This document shows positions 1 through 9,551 of a stretch of 34,269 nt of DNA, in pieces. The stretch is taken from positions 1-34,269 of the forward strand of contig JAGWAU010000034.1 of assembly GCA_021296255.1 (NCBI GenBank). The letters run 5' to 3'. Position 1 is the first letter of the stretch; the number at the start of each line of letters is the position of its first letter. The translations under genes and the position numbers were made by a program. The notes under the pieces are model-generated. The model ran no database searches and was not told the origin of the DNA. It worked only from the letters and a program-made list of their open reading frames with translations. Origin of the DNA: Alphaproteobacteria bacterium (GTDB lineage: Bacteria; Pseudomonadota; Alphaproteobacteria; UBA2966).

Positions 1-77
<77 letters not shown>

Positions 78-123
78 GGTTGCCGCGAACACCAATACAT
101 AAATTTCGCGGGGGATAAAGACC

Positions 124-432
124 ATGATGAGCCAGAACATCCGCATACGCCTCAAGGCGTACGACCATCGGGTGCTCGACGTTTCGGCGAGCGAAATACT
201 CAATACGGCGAAACGGACGGGGGCTCGAGTTCGTGGGCCCATCCCACTCCCCACGAAGATTGAACGCTATACAGTTCTGCGGTCGCCTCACATCGACAAG
301 AAGTCCCGAGAGCAATTCGAAATGCGCACGCACCGTCGTCTTCTCGATATCGTCGATCCAACACCGGAAACCGTCGACGCGTTGATGAAGCTTGATCTCG
401 CGGCGGGCGTCGACGTCGAGATCAAGGTCTGA
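124..432 (+). CDS. rpsJ: 30S ribosomal protein S10
   Basis: S10 of the small-subunit head, which also acts as NusE in transcription antitermination. The 102-residue protein has the expected length and contains the family core [14 protein letters not shown], the loop [20 protein letters not shown], and the [15 protein letters not shown] segment. The start at 124 gives MMSQ; the ATG at 127 is an alternative that removes one residue. A purine-rich GGGGGATAAAG stretch precedes the start. It opens the S10 operon, with rplC nine bases downstream. Confidence 0.97.
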   Translation: MMSQNIRIRLKAYDHRVLDVSASEILNTAKRTGARVRGPIPLPTKIERYTVLRSPHIDKKSREQFEMRTHRRLLDIVDPTPETVDALMKLDLAAGVDVEIKV

Positions 433-440
433 GGGCGAGC

Positions 441-1208
441 ATGCGTACTGGTATCATCGCGCGCAAGGTCGGGATGTCCCGGGTCTTTCAAGGTGATGGG
501 CGACATGTGCCTGTGACTGTTCTCAAAGTGGACGGTTGCCAAGTGGTCGCGCAGCGGACCATGGAGACGCACGGTTACGACGCCGTCCAGCTCGGCGCGG
601 GGATGGCCAAGGTTAAGAACGTCTCGAAGGCCATGCGCGGGCATTTCGTGAAGGCCCAAGTGGAGCCCAAACGGAAGGTCACCGAGTTTCGGGTGTCCGG
701 CGACAATATGGTGGAGGTAGGCGCCGAGCTCGCGGCCAGTCACTTCGTGGCTGGACAGTTCGTCGATGTTTGCGGGGTCAGCATCGGCAAGGGATTTGCC
801 GGCGTCATCAAGAGGCACAATTTCGGCGGCTTGGCTGCCAGTCATGGTGTTTCGGTCTCGCACCGCGCACACGGTTCCACCGGGCAATGCCAGGATCCTG
901 GCAAGGTGTTCAAAGGTAAGAAAATGGCAGGGCACCTCGGTGCCGAACGGGTAACGGTGCAAAGCCTCGAGGTCGTGTCGACCGATTCGGAAGAAGGATT
1001 GATCCTCGTCAAGGGCGGTGTGCCGGGTGCCAAGGGAGGTTGGATTCGCGTCACTGATGCGAAGAAGCGGAAATCTCCCGACGATGTTCCGCTGCCTGCG
1101 GGCTTGAAGGGTGTCGCGGCGGTGGCAGATGCCGCCGGTGAGGTAGCGGAAGAGCCCGCGTCCGAAGACGAACCGGAGGCCGCCGGAGACGGCGAGGGCA
1201 AGGAATAG
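441..1208 (+). CDS. rplC: 50S ribosomal protein L3 with long acidic C-terminal tail
   Basis: L3 is a primary rRNA-binding protein that reaches towards the peptidyl-transferase centre. The N-terminus [16 protein letters not shown] and the central [20 protein letters not shown] are family hallmarks. The glutamine in GQ corresponds to the residue methylated by PrmB in E. coli. The protein is 255 residues against about 209 in E. coli. The excess is a C-terminal, Ala/Glu/Asp-rich tail from about residue 210 that ends [10 protein letters not shown], with no obvious fold. The tail is in frame, and the stop TAG lies just before rplD, so this is a true extension rather than a frameshift product. Confidence 0.97.
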   Translation: MRTGIIARKVGMSRVFQGDGRHVPVTVLKVDGCQVVAQRTMETHGYDAVQLGAGMAKVKNVSKAMRGHFVKAQVEPKRKVTEFRVSGDNMVEVGAELAASHFVAGQFVDVCGVSIGKGFAGVIKRHNFGGLAASHGVSVSHRAHGSTGQCQDPGKVFKGKKMAGHLGAERVTVQSLEVVSTDSEEGLILVKGGVPGAKGGWIRVTDAKKRKSPDDVPLPAGLKGVAAVADAAGEVAEEPASEDEPEAAGDGEGKE

Positions 1209-1213
1209 GATCG

Positions 1214-1834
1214 ATGCAGGCGGAGGTAACCACGCTTGACTCCGAGTCCGTCGGCACGGTGGAACTCAACGATGAGATTTTCGGCGTGCCCGTGCGTGCC
1301 GATATCCTCAATCGGGTCGTGAAGTGGCAGTTGGCCAAACGGCGGGCGGGGACGCACAAGACGCGCGGCATCAGCGAGATCAGCGGCACGACGGCGAAGC
1401 CCTGGCGGCAAAAGGGCACCGGACGCGCTCGCCACGGCAGTCGCCGGTCGCCGCAGTTCCGCGGTGGTGCCGTCACCTTCGGGCCGGTCGTGCGGGATCA
1501 CGCCATCAGTTTGCCGAAAAAGGTTCGGAAGCTGGGCTTGCGCACCGCGCTGTCCGCCAAGGCGGTGGGTGGCAAACTGGTGGTCATCGACGAGGCGAAG
1601 CTCGACGCGCCAAGGACCAACTCACTCGCCGCAAAACTGGCGAAACTGGGATGGGGGTCCGCGCTGGTGATCGACGGTCCCGAGGTTGACGCGAATTTCC
1701 GGTGCGCGGCGTCGAATATTCCGCAATTCGATGTGCTGCCCCAACAGGGCGCGAACGTCTACGACATTCTTCGCCGTGACACGCTGGTGTTGACGAAGGC
1801 TGCCGTCGAGCACTTGGAGGCTCGGCTGTTATGA
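1214..1834 (+). CDS. rplD: 50S ribosomal protein L4
   Basis: L4 lines the peptide exit tunnel and, in E. coli, represses its own S10 operon. The 206-residue length is normal. The extended tunnel loop is visible as [20 protein letters not shown] followed by [13 protein letters not shown]. The start ATG at 1214 follows the rplC stop by five bases. Its stop overlaps the rplW start (ATGA), which suggests translational coupling. No L4-binding leader structure was identified, since the operon leader is short here. Confidence 0.97.
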   Translation: MQAEVTTLDSESVGTVELNDEIFGVPVRADILNRVVKWQLAKRRAGTHKTRGISEISGTTAKPWRQKGTGRARHGSRRSPQFRGGAVTFGPVVRDHAISLPKKVRKLGLRTALSAKAVGGKLVVIDEAKLDAPRTNSLAAKLAKLGWGSALVIDGPEVDANFRCAASNIPQFDVLPQQGANVYDILRRDTLVLTKAAVEHLEARLL

Positions 1835-2139
1835 GGTCCGCGAAGATTTCCCGGGAACGCATGTACGATATCATCCGCGGTCCGGTGATTACGGAGAAGT
1901 CGACCTTTGGCTCGGAACATGCCCAGGTGACGTTCAGGGTCGCCATGGATGCCACGAAGCCGGAGATCAAGGCTGCCATTGAGGACCTGTTCGAGGTCAA
2001 GGTGAAAGCCGTGAACACGCTGCGTCAGCGGGGCAAGCAAAAGCGATTCCGTGGGCGTCTGGGCCGTCGCGCGGCCTACAAAAAGGCGATCGTCTCGCTG
2101 GAAGAAGGTCAATCTATCGACGTGACGACGGGGATTTGA
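1831..2139 (+). CDS. rplW: 50S ribosomal protein L23
   Basis: L23 sits at the tunnel exit and is the docking site for trigger factor and SRP. The core reads [18 protein letters not shown], with the later stretch [20 protein letters not shown], as expected for the family. The start at 1831 overlaps the rplD stop by four bases and adds ten residues ([10 protein letters not shown]) before the usual family start. The in-frame ATG at 1861 is an alternative that gives the more typical length, but 1831 is favoured by the coupling overlap. Confidence 0.95.
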   Translation: MRSAKISRERMYDIIRGPVITEKSTFGSEHAQVTFRVAMDATKPEIKAAIEDLFEVKVKAVNTLRQRGKQKRFRGRLGRRAAYKKAIVSLEEGQSIDVTTGI

Positions 2140-2142
2140 GGG

Positions 2143-2970
2143 ATGGCACTGAAATCATACAGGCCGATGACGCCGTCCCGGCGCCAACTGGTGCTGGTCG
2201 ACCGTTCCGATTTGTGGAGGGGAAAGCCGGTCAAATCGCTGACGGAAGGCAAGTCCAAGACCGGTGGCCGGAACAACAGCGGCCGGATCACCGCACGCCG
2301 CATCGGCGGTGGGCACAAACAACGCTATCGTATCGTCGATTTCGAGCGGCGCAAGTTCGGTGTGCCGGCCAAGGTGGAGCGTCTCGAATACGATCCCAAT
2401 CGCTCTGCATTCCTGGCACTGCTGCGCTATTCCGACGACGAGACCGCATACGTGCTGGCGCCGCAACGGCTTTCGGTTGGCGATACCGTGATGTCCGGTG
2501 AGCGGGTTGACGTCAAGCCAGGGAACGCCATGCCGATGCGCAACATCCCGGTGGGTACGATCATTCACAACATCGAAATGAAGCCAGGCCGGGGTGGTCA
2601 GATCGCGCGGGCCGCGGGCGCCTATGCGCAACTCGTTGGCAAGGATGCGGGCTACGCGCTGCTGAGGCTCAGTTCGGGTGAGCAACGCATGGTTCGGGCG
2701 GAATGCCTGGCCACCGTCGGTGCCGTCTCGAATCCCGACAACAAGAACATCAAGCTTGGGAAAGCCGGTCGCAGGCGCTGGCTGGGCAAACGTCCTTCCG
2801 TCCGTGGTGTGGCGATGAATCCGATCGATCACCCGCACGGCGGCGGCGAAGGACGCACATCAGGTGGCCGGCATCCGGTAACCCCCTGGGGCAAGCCGAC
2901 CAAAGGCAAGCGCACCCGGTCAAACAAGAAGACGGACCGGTTAATCATGCGCAGCCGGCACAAGAGATAG
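2143..2970 (+). CDS. rplB: 50S ribosomal protein L2
   Basis: L2 is a primary 23S rRNA-binding protein needed for subunit joining and peptidyl transfer. The 275 residues match the usual length. Hallmarks are [20 protein letters not shown], the central [20 protein letters not shown], and the C-terminal [20 protein letters not shown] loop containing the conserved histidine close to the catalytic centre. It begins three bases after the rplW stop, with rpsS ten bases downstream. Confidence 0.98.
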   Translation: MALKSYRPMTPSRRQLVLVDRSDLWRGKPVKSLTEGKSKTGGRNNSGRITARRIGGGHKQRYRIVDFERRKFGVPAKVERLEYDPNRSAFLALLRYSDDETAYVLAPQRLSVGDTVMSGERVDVKPGNAMPMRNIPVGTIIHNIEMKPGRGGQIARAAGAYAQLVGKDAGYALLRLSSGEQRMVRAECLATVGAVSNPDNKNIKLGKAGRRRWLGKRPSVRGVAMNPIDHPHGGGEGRTSGGRHPVTPWGKPTKGKRTRSNKKTDRLIMRSRHKR

Positions 2971-2980
2971 GAGAGGTCAC

Positions 2981-3259
2981 GTGGCCCGTTCAGTATGGAA
3001 AGGTCCATTCGTCGATGGCTATCTGCTGAAGAAAGCGGAGGTGGCGCGGCAATCCGGACGCAACCAAGTCATCCGGACTTGGTCTCGCCGTTCCACCATA
3101 TTGCCCCAGTTCGTCGGACTGACGTTCGCCGTCTACAACGGCCGCAAGTTCATTCCCGTGCTCGTCAACGAGAGCATGGTGGGTCACAAGCTCGGAGAAT
3201 TTGCGCCGACGCGGACCTACTACGGGCACGCGGCGGACAAGAAGGCGCGAAGGGCGTAG
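2981..3259 (+). CDS. rpsS: 30S ribosomal protein S19
   Basis: S19 pairs with S13 in the head of the small subunit. The 92 residues begin [20 protein letters not shown] and contain [19 protein letters not shown] and [20 protein letters not shown], all diagnostic. GGAGAGG lies just upstream of the ATG. It sits in the standard position between rplB and rplV, with a four-base gap to rplV. Confidence 0.98.
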   Translation: MARSVWKGPFVDGYLLKKAEVARQSGRNQVIRTWSRRSTILPQFVGLTFAVYNGRKFIPVLVNESMVGHKLGEFAPTRTYYGHAADKKARRA

Positions 3260-3263
3260 GCGT

Positions 3264-3644
3264 ATGGGCAAGCAATCGCATCCCCGGCGCCTCACCGACA
3301 ACGAGGCTATGGCGAAGGCCCGGCACGTCCGGATCAGCCCTCGCAAGCTCGACCTCGTTGCGAGCACCATCCGGGGCAAGGGCGTCGACTCTGCGCTCGC
3401 GGAGCTGACGTTCTCGAAGCGGCGCATCGCGCGTGAAGTCAAGAAGGTACTCCAGTCGGCGATCGCCAATGCCGAAAATAACCATCAGCTCGACGTCGAC
3501 CGGCTCTATGTTGCGGAGGCGAGTGTCGGCAAAGGGCTGGTGATGAAGCGGTGGCAGCCCAGGGCGCGGGGTCGGGTGGGGCGAATCCACAAACCGTTCA
3601 GCGAGCTCACGCTCGTCGTCCGCGAACGCGAGGAGACTGCCTGA
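3264..3644 (+). CDS. rplV: 50S ribosomal protein L22
   Basis: L22 has a beta-hairpin that lines the exit tunnel. The start at 3264 gives a 126-residue protein beginning [20 protein letters not shown], followed by the family core [18 protein letters not shown] and the hairpin region [21 protein letters not shown] longer reading from 3201 would run back into rpsS and is rejected. The stop TGA overlaps the rpsC ATG (TGATG). Confidence 0.97.
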   Translation: MGKQSHPRRLTDNEAMAKARHVRISPRKLDLVASTIRGKGVDSALAELTFSKRRIAREVKKVLQSAIANAENNHQLDVDRLYVAEASVGKGLVMKRWQPRARGRVGRIHKPFSELTLVVREREETA

Positions 3645-4324
3645 TGGGTCAGAAGGTCAATCCCGTCGGTCTGCGTCTTGGAATCAACCGGACGTGGGAG
3701 TCCCGGTGGTACGCGGACAAGAACGAGTATGGAAAGCTGCTTCACGAGGATCTGCGCATTCGAAAGTTCCTCGAAGGCCAGCTCTCCCAAGCGGGGATCA
3801 GCAAGATCGTGATCGAACGGCCCGCCAAGAAGGCGCGGGTCACGATCCACACGGCGCGTCCGGGCGTTGTCATCGGGAAGAAGGGTGCCGACATCGAGCG
3901 GCTGCGCGCCAAGCTCTCCGAGATGACGGGAAGCGAAGTGCATCTCAACATTCTCGAAATCCGCAAACCCGAGATCGATGCCAAGCTGATTGCTGAAAAT
4001 ATCGCCCAGCAACTCGAACGCAGGGTCGCTTTCCGACGCGCTATGAAACGCGCGGTTCAGTCGGCGATCCGGCTTGGCGCCCAGGGCATTCGGATCAACT
4101 GCGGCGGCCGTCTCGGCGGCGCCGAGATCGCCCGGACTGAATGGTATCGTGAAGGCCGCGTGCCCTTGCACACCCTGCGCGCCGACATCGACTACGGTCA
4201 GCAGACGGCGTTCACCACCTACGGCACCTGTGGCGTCAAGGTGTGGGTCTTTAAGGGTGAGATCATGGCGCACGATCCGATGGCGCAGGACAAGCTGCTG
4301 GCGGATCAGCAGACGCAACGTTAG
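3644..4324 (+). CDS. rpsC: 30S ribosomal protein S3
   Basis: S3 lines the mRNA entry channel. The start at 3644 gives 226 residues beginning [20 protein letters not shown]. The KH-domain core [17 protein letters not shown] and the C-terminal domain [20 protein letters not shown] are present. One position is odd: the family motif [11 protein letters not shown] reads [11 protein letters not shown] here (codon GGC near 4111, where AGC or TCN would give Ser). The protein is otherwise intact and overlaps rplV by one base. Confidence 0.97.
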   Translation: MGQKVNPVGLRLGINRTWESRWYADKNEYGKLLHEDLRIRKFLEGQLSQAGISKIVIERPAKKARVTIHTARPGVVIGKKGADIERLRAKLSEMTGSEVHLNILEIRKPEIDAKLIAENIAQQLERRVAFRRAMKRAVQSAIRLGAQGIRINCGGRLGGAEIARTEWYREGRVPLHTLRADIDYGQQTAFTTYGTCGVKVWVFKGEIMAHDPMAQDKLLADQQTQR

Positions 4325-4351
4325 TCCGCCAGGCGCGACGAAGGCAATCCC

Positions 4352-4768
4352 ATGTTACAGCCCAAACGTACCAAGTATCGCAAGGCTCAGAAGGGCCGCA
4401 TCCACGGCTCGGCGTCTTCCGGAAGCACGCTCAACTTCGGCACGTTCGGGCTCAAGGCGACGACGGCCGGGCGCATCACGGCGCGCCAGATCGAAGCCTG
4501 CCGCCGGGCGATCACGCGTCACATCAAGCGCACCGGGCGCGTCTGGATTCGTGTGTTTCCCGATGTGCCGGTGAGCTCCAAGCCGACCGAGGTTCGCATG
4601 GGTAAGGGTAAGGGATCGCCAGAGTTCTGGATGTGCCGCGTCAAGCCGGGGCGCGTGATGTTTGAGCTGGGCGGCGTTCCGTCGGGACTGGCGCACGAAG
4701 CGTTGATGCGGGGTGCGGCGAAGTTGTCCTTGCAGACCAGGATTGTCAGTCGCACGGAGGGTAGCTGA
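4352..4768 (+). CDS. rplP: 50S ribosomal protein L16
   Basis: L16 organises the A-site region of the large subunit. The 138 residues begin [19 protein letters not shown] and contain [20 protein letters not shown], then [19 protein letters not shown], the conserved rRNA-contact region holding the arginine hydroxylated in E. coli. The 27-base gap after rpsC carries a CGACGAAGG ribosome binding site. Its stop is one base before the rpmC start. Confidence 0.97.
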   Translation: MLQPKRTKYRKAQKGRIHGSASSGSTLNFGTFGLKATTAGRITARQIEACRRAITRHIKRTGRVWIRVFPDVPVSSKPTEVRMGKGKGSPEFWMCRVKPGRVMFELGGVPSGLAHEALMRGAAKLSLQTRIVSRTEGS

Positions 4769-4769
4769 T

Positions 4770-4967
4770 ATGAAGCCCGAGGAATTGCGCGGCAAGACGG
4801 TGGACGAGTTCAATGATCTCCTTCTCGACTCGAAGAAGGAGCTGTTCAATCTGCGCTTTCAGAAGGTGTCGGGTCAGCTTGAGAATACTGCGCGAATCCG
4901 TGAAGTGCGGCGTGACATCGCACGCGTGAAGACGATGCTCAACGCGGCGTCCAGCCAAGTGTCCTAG
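4770..4967 (+). CDS. rpmC: 50S ribosomal protein L29
   Basis: L29 is a small helical hairpin at the tunnel exit beside L23. Starting at 4770 it is 65 residues: [20 protein letters not shown], then [20 protein letters not shown]. Both helices and the usual length are present. A longer reading from 4713 would overlap rplP by 56 bases and is rejected. The ribosome binding site GGAGGGTAG overlaps the end of rplP. Confidence 0.95.
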   Translation: MKPEELRGKTVDEFNDLLLDSKKELFNLRFQKVSGQLENTARIREVRRDIARVKTMLNAASSQVS

Positions 4968-4977
4968 GAGGGACGGA

Positions 4978-5214
4978 ATGTCGAAGCGAGTTTTGCAGGG
5001 CGTCGTCGTGAGCAACGCCGGTGATAAGACGATCGTGGTGCGAGTGGAGCGCCGCGTTCGCCATCCGCTCTACAAAAAGATCATTCGGCGCAGCAAGAGG
5101 TATCACGCACACGACCCGGAAAACGTATACAGCGTCGGTGACGTTGTGAGAATCCGAGAATGTCGGCCCGTCTCCAAGCTCAAGAGCTGGGAAGTTCTCG
5201 CGGAAGCGAGGTAG
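4978..5214 (+). CDS. rpsQ: 30S ribosomal protein S17
   Basis: S17 is a primary 16S rRNA-binding OB-fold protein. The 78 residues begin [20 protein letters not shown] and contain [20 protein letters not shown] and the [18 protein letters not shown] motif. TAGGAGGGACGG upstream is a strong ribosome binding site. The TAG at 5212-5214 is followed by a short reading frame that overlaps the start of rplN. Confidence 0.97.
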   Translation: MSKRVLQGVVVSNAGDKTIVVRVERRVRHPLYKKIIRRSKRYHAHDPENVYSVGDVVRIRECRPVSKLKSWEVLAEAR

Positions 5215-5220
5215 GGAACG

Positions 5221-5247
5221 ATGGCGACGAGCGGGTTGACGACATGA
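5221..5247 (+). other. Eight-codon mini-ORF overlapping the rplN start
   Basis: ATG at 5221 opens a frame of eight sense codons (MATSGLTT) closed by TGA at 5245-5247. That TGA overlaps the rplN start as ATGA. GAGG (5208-5211) and AGGGA (5213-5217) precede it, a better ribosome binding site than the one seen directly before rplN. The frame differs from rplN, so it is not an N-terminal extension. It could be a coupling leader that delivers ribosomes to rplN, or it could be chance. Confidence 0.35.
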
Positions 5248-5612
5248 TTCAGCCGGAAACAAACCTTGAGATAGCCGACAATTCGGGCGCCCGCCGCGTC
5301 CAGTGCATCAAGGTGCTGGGCGGTTCGAAGCGTCGTACCGCGTCGATCGGCGATATCATCATCGTCAGCGTCAAGGAAGCGATCCCGCGGGGACGCGTCA
5401 AGAAGGGTGACATGCATCGCGCCGTGGTCGTACGCACGGCCAAGGAGATCCGGCGTCCCGACGGCAGCGCCATTCGCTTCGACCGAAATGCAGCGGTGTT
5501 GATCAATCCCCAGGGTGAACCGATCGGCACCCGAATTTTCGGACCGGTGACTCGCGAGCTCCGGGCCAAGCAGCACATGAAGATCGTCTCGCTCGCGCCC
5601 GAGGTGTTGTGA
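5244..5612 (+). CDS. rplN: 50S ribosomal protein L14
   Basis: L14 lies at the subunit interface (bridge B8). From 5244 the protein is 122 residues, exactly the family length, and begins [20 protein letters not shown]. The [20 protein letters not shown] region and the C-terminal [15 protein letters not shown] stretch (here [13 protein letters not shown]) are present. The in-frame ATG at 5160 lies inside rpsQ and is rejected. The region before 5244 lacks a strong ribosome binding site, and the overlapping mini-ORF may compensate by coupling. The stop overlaps the rplX start. Confidence 0.96.
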   Translation: MIQPETNLEIADNSGARRVQCIKVLGGSKRRTASIGDIIIVSVKEAIPRGRVKKGDMHRAVVVRTAKEIRRPDGSAIRFDRNAAVLINPQGEPIGTRIFGPVTRELRAKQHMKIVSLAPEVL

Positions 5613-5935
5613 TGGCGGGCGCGTCGAAAATTCGCAAGGGCGATCAGGTTGTCGTTCTGAACGGCCGGGAGAAGGGCAAGAAAGGTGAGGTCCTTCGGGT
5701 CCTCCGCAAGGATGGGCGCGTCTTGGTTCAGGGCGTCAATGTCGTCAAGCGCCACGCGCGACCCCAGGCGGGGAATCCCGGTGGCGTCATCGAGAAGGAA
5801 GCGTCTCTGACGTTGTCCAACGTGGCGCTCGTCGATCCGAAGACCGGTGAAGCAACACGTGTCGGATTCAAGTTTCTAGACGACGGGCGCAAGGTGCGGT
5901 TCGCGAAGAAGTCCGGCGAAGTCGTGGATCTATAG
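5612..5935 (+). CDS. rplX: 50S ribosomal protein L24
   Basis: L24 is an assembly-initiator protein with a KOW motif. The core reads [20 protein letters not shown] (KOW), then [16 protein letters not shown] and [20 protein letters not shown]. The ATG at 5612 overlaps the rplN stop (TGATG) and gives 107 residues. A GTG three bases upstream is also in frame but less likely. The protein ends VDL with TAG nine bases before rplE. Confidence 0.95.
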   Translation: MAGASKIRKGDQVVVLNGREKGKKGEVLRVLRKDGRVLVQGVNVVKRHARPQAGNPGGVIEKEASLTLSNVALVDPKTGEATRVGFKFLDDGRKVRFAKKSGEVVDL

Positions 5936-5944
5936 GAATTGACC

Positions 5945-6484
5945 ATGACCCGTATGCAACAGCATTACGCCACCGTCGTCAGACTGGCCATGCAAGAACG
6001 GTTCGGCTACGACAATCCGATGCGCATCCCGGGGCTAGAGAAGATCGTTCTCAATATGGGAATGGGCGAAGGCGCCCGGGATTCGAACGTCGTCCAAAGC
6101 GCATTCGCCGATCTCACGGCGATTGCGGGGCAGCAGCCCGTGATCACGAAGGCTCGGAAATCGATCTCTAATTTCAAGTTGCGTGAAGGTATGGAAATCG
6201 GCGTAAAGGTCACGCTGCGCCGTCGGCGCATGTTCGAGTTCCTCGACCGCCTGATCACCATCGCCCTTCCGCGGGTCCGCGATTTCCGCGGCGTATCACC
6301 CAAGAGCTTCGACGGACGGGGGAACTTCTCCCTAGGACTCCGGGAACAGATCGTCTTTCCGGAGATCGACTACGACAAAGTCGACACGATCCGCGGGCTC
6401 GATATCGCGATCGTGACGACTGCGGCTACCGATGACGAAGCGAGGGAATTGCTTGCCAGGTTCGGCATGCCCTTCATGAATTGA
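5945..6484 (+). CDS. rplE: 50S ribosomal protein L5
   Basis: L5 binds 5S rRNA and contacts P-site tRNA. The 179 residues begin [20 protein letters not shown] and contain [20 protein letters not shown], then [20 protein letters not shown] and [20 protein letters not shown]. Start 5945 (ATG) is preferred over a TTG six bases upstream. AGGAATTG upstream serves as the ribosome binding site. Confidence 0.97.
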   Translation: MTRMQQHYATVVRLAMQERFGYDNPMRIPGLEKIVLNMGMGEGARDSNVVQSAFADLTAIAGQQPVITKARKSISNFKLREGMEIGVKVTLRRRRMFEFLDRLITIALPRVRDFRGVSPKSFDGRGNFSLGLREQIVFPEIDYDKVDTIRGLDIAIVTTAATDDEARELLARFGMPFMN

Positions 6485-6534
6485 TACCGGCGGGGCGGGG
6501 TTCCGAACCGGACGGCACGAGGATAGGCGGCACC

Positions 6535-6840
6535 ATGGCCAAGAAGAGCGCGATAGAGAGAAACCGGCGGCGGCAGAAGTTGGTCGCCAAGTATGCCGGC
6601 AAGCGGGAGCGGCTGAAAAAGATTGCGGCGGACGAGTCTCTGCCGCAAGAGGAGCGCTTTGCCGCTCGGCTCAAACTTGCCGAGCTTCCGCGAAACTCTT
6701 CGGCGACCCGTGTGCGCAACCGTTGCGAAATCAGCGGCCGTCCCCGGGGCTACTATCGCAAGCTTCGTCTGTCGCGTATCGCCTTGCGGTCGTTGGCCTC
6801 CGAAGGGCGTATTCCCGGCATGGTCAAGTCGAGCTGGTAG
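6535..6840 (+). CDS. rpsN: 30S ribosomal protein S14 (zinc-free form)
   Basis: S14 is part of the small-subunit head. Starting at 6535 it is 101 residues, the longer form without a zinc ribbon. It begins [20 protein letters not shown] and ends with [20 protein letters not shown] and then [20 protein letters not shown]. Only one cysteine is present, so no four-cysteine zinc site exists. Reading from 6481 would add 18 non-homologous residues and is rejected. It is preceded by a 50-base gap. Confidence 0.96.
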   Translation: MAKKSAIERNRRRQKLVAKYAGKRERLKKIAADESLPQEERFAARLKLAELPRNSSATRVRNRCEISGRPRGYYRKLRLSRIALRSLASEGRIPGMVKSSW

Positions 6841-6851
6841 GAGGTGCCGGC

Positions 6852-7250
6852 ATGTCAATGAGCGATCCTTTGGGCGATATGTTGACGCGTATCCGCAACG
6901 GTCAGCGGGCTTATCTGAGTTCGATCACCAGTCCCGCCTCGAACTTGAGGGCGAACGTGCTGGATGTCCTGAAGCGCGAGGGCTATATCCGGGGTTACGA
7001 GCGTATGGAGAGCGAAACCGGCAAGCCTGAAATCCGTATCGAACTCAAGTACCAGGAGGGCGAACCCGTGATTCAGACGATCACGCGGGTGTCGCGCCCC
7101 GGACGTCGAGTGTATTCCTCGATTCGAGATTTGCCGAGGGTTTCCAATGGTCTTGGCATCGCCATTCTGTCGACCCCCAAGGGTGTCCTCTCCGACTCGG
7201 AAGCGCGCGCCGAGTATGTTGGCGGCGAAGTCCTGTGTAACGTGATCTAG
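6852..7250 (+). CDS. rpsH: 30S ribosomal protein S8
   Basis: S8 is a primary 16S rRNA binder and, in E. coli, the translational repressor of the spc operon. The start at 6852 gives 132 residues beginning [20 protein letters not shown]. The C-terminal hallmark [20 protein letters not shown] and GGEVLCNVI are present. TAGGAGGTGCC before the start is a strong ribosome binding site and overlaps the rpsN stop. A longer frame from 6723 lies in rpsN and is rejected. Confidence 0.97.
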   Translation: MSMSDPLGDMLTRIRNGQRAYLSSITSPASNLRANVLDVLKREGYIRGYERMESETGKPEIRIELKYQEGEPVIQTITRVSRPGRRVYSSIRDLPRVSNGLGIAILSTPKGVLSDSEARAEYVGGEVLCNVI

Positions 7251-7258
7251 GTGGAATC

Positions 7259-7792
7259 ATGTCACGGATTGGACAGAGACCCGTGCCCGTGCCGCAAGAT
7301 GTGACCGTGGAGGTTTCCGGGCAGGAAATGACGGCCAGAGGCCCGATGGGCGAGCTGTCGATGACGTTGGTCGAAGAGGTACTCGCGTCTCTGGAAGACG
7401 ACGAAATCGTCATCAAGCCCCGGGACAACTCAAAGCGTTCTCGGACCATGTGGGGTATGCAGCGGACGCTGGTTGACAATCTCGTTCGGGGCGTCTCCCA
7501 AGGATTTTCGGTGGAGCTGGAAATTATCGGTGTGGGATACCGAGCGGCTGTGGAAGGCCGGACGTTGAACCTGCAGATGGGATACAGCCACGAAATCAAT
7601 TATCCCATTCCGGAGGATATCGACATCAAGTGCGAGCGGCCGACGGCCGTCTCGATCTCCGGGATGGACCGGCAGAAGGTAGGTCAGGTTGCCGCCGAAA
7701 TTCGAGCGTTTCGGAAACCCGAGCCGTACAAGGGTAAAGGGATCCGATACGTGGGTGAATACGTCTTCCGCAAGGAAGGAAAGAAGAAGTAG
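7259..7792 (+). CDS. rplF: 50S ribosomal protein L6
   Basis: L6 lies near the sarcin-ricin loop and the factor-binding site. The 177 residues begin [20 protein letters not shown] and contain the two repeated beta-alpha domains. The second ends with the diagnostic [20 protein letters not shown]. The eight-base gap after rpsH contains the ribosome binding site GGTGGAA. The next gene, rplR, starts five bases after the stop. Confidence 0.97.
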   Translation: MSRIGQRPVPVPQDVTVEVSGQEMTARGPMGELSMTLVEEVLASLEDDEIVIKPRDNSKRSRTMWGMQRTLVDNLVRGVSQGFSVELEIIGVGYRAAVEGRTLNLQMGYSHEINYPIPEDIDIKCERPTAVSISGMDRQKVGQVAAEIRAFRKPEPYKGKGIRYVGEYVFRKEGKKK

Positions 7793-7797
7793 GGTCA

Positions 7798-8160
7798 ATG
7801 GCTAGGCGCGAAACAGTGAACAAGCGCCGCGCGCGGCGTGTCCGCCACCGTCTCCGCGCGTCGGCTGGAGGGTGGCCGAGGCTGTCGGTCTATCGCTCGA
7901 ACAAGCACATCTATGCGCAAGTGATCGACGATGTCCGGGGTGTCACCCTGGCCTCCGCCTCGACGCTCGATCGCGACGTGCGGGTGGCCGGCGGTTCGGG
8001 CGGTTCCGTCGCCACCGCGACCAAGGTTGGCGAAGTCATCGCCAGCCGGGCCAAATTGGCGGGTGTGGAACGTGTCGTATTCGATCGTGGCGGCTATCTC
8101 TTTCACGGCCGGGTCAAAGCGCTTGCCGATGCAGCGCGGGCGGCCGGCCTTTCGTTTTAG
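7798..8160 (+). CDS. rplR: 50S ribosomal protein L18
   Basis: L18 bridges 5S and 23S rRNA in the central protuberance. The 120 residues show [20 protein letters not shown], the [13 protein letters not shown] segment, and the C-terminal [20 protein letters not shown], all typical. The start ATG at 7798 is closely coupled to rplF, and the ribosome binding site AAGGAAAGAAG lies inside the end of rplF. Confidence 0.96.
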   Translation: MARRETVNKRRARRVRHRLRASAGGWPRLSVYRSNKHIYAQVIDDVRGVTLASASTLDRDVRVAGGSGGSVATATKVGEVIASRAKLAGVERVVFDRGGYLFHGRVKALADAARAAGLSF

Positions 8161-8175
8161 CGTGGAGAGCGCATC

Positions 8176-8718
8176 ATGGCAGTAACGTTTGGCGACCGTG
8201 GCGATAGCGAAGTTGTCGACAAGCTGGTCAGTATCAACCGCGTCGCGAAGGTCGTGAAAGGCGGCCGCCGATTCGGGTTCGCGGCGCTAGTGGTCGCGGG
8301 TGACCAGAAAGGCCGGGTGGGATACGGTCACGGCAAGGCTCGCGAGGTTCCGGAGGCGATTCGCAAGGCGACCGAGCAAGCGAAGCGCAACATGATTCGC
8401 GTGCCCCTTCGTGAGGGGAGAACGCTTCACCACGATGTGCAGGGCCGTTTTGGCGCCGGCCGGGTGGTGTTGCGGGCCGCACCTCCCGGCACCGGTATCA
8501 TTGCCGGCGGACCCATGCGGGCGGTGTTCGAAACCTTGGGTGTGCAGGACGTTGTGACCAAATCGATCGGTACGGCGAACCCGTACAATATGGTGAAGGC
8601 CACTTTCGACGCCTTGGGCCGCGTCATGTCGCCGCGTTTCGCCGCCGCCAAACGCGGAAAGAAAATCGGCGATATCGTGGGTCGCCGGGGTCAGGCTGCG
8701 AAGGACGCCAAGGAGTGA
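8176..8718 (+). CDS. rpsE: 30S ribosomal protein S5
   Basis: S5 takes part in decoding accuracy and mRNA unwinding at the entry site. The 180 residues contain the N-terminal double-stranded RNA-binding domain with [20 protein letters not shown] and [20 protein letters not shown]. The C-terminal domain follows with [20 protein letters not shown] and [16 protein letters not shown]. The length fits alphaproteobacterial S5. It lies between rplR and rpmD, with three bases between its stop and the rpmD start. Confidence 0.97.
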   Translation: MAVTFGDRGDSEVVDKLVSINRVAKVVKGGRRFGFAALVVAGDQKGRVGYGHGKAREVPEAIRKATEQAKRNMIRVPLREGRTLHHDVQGRFGAGRVVLRAAPPGTGIIAGGPMRAVFETLGVQDVVTKSIGTANPYNMVKATFDALGRVMSPRFAAAKRGKKIGDIVGRRGQAAKDAKE

Positions 8719-8721
8719 TCA

Positions 8722-8916
8722 ATGGCGAAGAAGGGTGAAACGCTGAAGGTTACTCAAGTGCGAAGCGCCATTGGGCGGCCCAGGCGGCAGCGACAAGTGC
8801 TGACGGGTTTGGGCTTGAACAAGATGAACCGCACGCGAGAGCTCGAGGACACGCCGTCCGTCCGGGGTATGATCAACAAGATCCAGCATCTAGTCCGTGT
8901 TGAAGAGTCGGGCTAG
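8722..8916 (+). CDS. rpmD: 50S ribosomal protein L30
   Basis: L30 is a small globular large-subunit protein. The 64 residues contain [40 protein letters not shown] and [12 protein letters not shown], which cover the whole family consensus. The start at 8722 is three bases after rpsE, and the ribosome binding site AAGGAG overlaps the end of rpsE. Confidence 0.96.
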   Translation: MAKKGETLKVTQVRSAIGRPRRQRQVLTGLGLNKMNRTRELEDTPSVRGMINKIQHLVRVEESG

Positions 8917-8935
8917 CAAGGCGCGGAGAGGATCG

Positions 8936-9541
8936 ATGAATCTCAACGAACTTTCGGATCGTGCGAACGCCAGCCGTGCCCGCACCCGCGTGGGCCGGGG
9001 AATCGGGTCGGGCAAGGGCAAGCGATCGGGTCGAGGAGACAAGGGCCAACGGTCCCGCAGCGGTGTCGCGCTCAAGGGTTTCGAGGGCGGGCAAATGCCC
9101 ATCCACCGGCGCTTGCCGAAGCGCGGCTTCAACAACATATTCCGTAAGAGGTTTGCCGCAGTGAATGTCGGCCGTCTTCAGGCCGCCGTCGATGCCGGTA
9201 AGATCGATGCTTCGAAGCCCGTCGATGCGGCGGCGATGGCCGCGGCCGGGATCGTGACGCGGTTGCGGGATGGTGTCCGCCTCCTGGGCAAAGGAAAGCT
9301 GACGAAGATGCTGTCGGTGGAGGTAGATTGGGCTTCCGCAGGCGCCAAGACGGCCGTGGAAAAGGCGGGTGGCAGGGTGACCGTACTCCGCCAAGCGAAG
9401 TCCGAGGCGGTGGCGAAGAAGGATCGGAAGCCGGAGGAGGCCAAGGCCTCCGCGCCCGAAGCTCAGGACGACGGGACATCTGCCGGAGAAGAAGCTCGGA
9501 CACGGGACGATAAGCCGGAGCGGGGCTCCGAAACGGAGTAA
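8936..9541 (+). CDS. rplO: 50S ribosomal protein L15 with extended charged C-terminus
   Basis: L15 is an assembly protein with a long glycine-rich arm. The N-terminus [20 protein letters not shown] and [20 protein letters not shown] lead into [20 protein letters not shown], all diagnostic. From 8936 the protein is 201 residues, against roughly 145-165 usually. The excess is a charged tail from about residue 155 that is rich in Lys, Glu, Ala and Asp and ends RGSETE. The earlier start at 8897 lies inside rpmD and is rejected. GCGGAGAGG precedes the start. Confidence 0.95.
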   Translation: MNLNELSDRANASRARTRVGRGIGSGKGKRSGRGDKGQRSRSGVALKGFEGGQMPIHRRLPKRGFNNIFRKRFAAVNVGRLQAAVDAGKIDASKPVDAAAMAAAGIVTRLRDGVRLLGKGKLTKMLSVEVDWASAGAKTAVEKAGGRVTVLRQAKSEAVAKKDRKPEEAKASAPEAQDDGTSAGEEARTRDDKPERGSETE

Positions 9542-9551
9542 TATCTGAACG

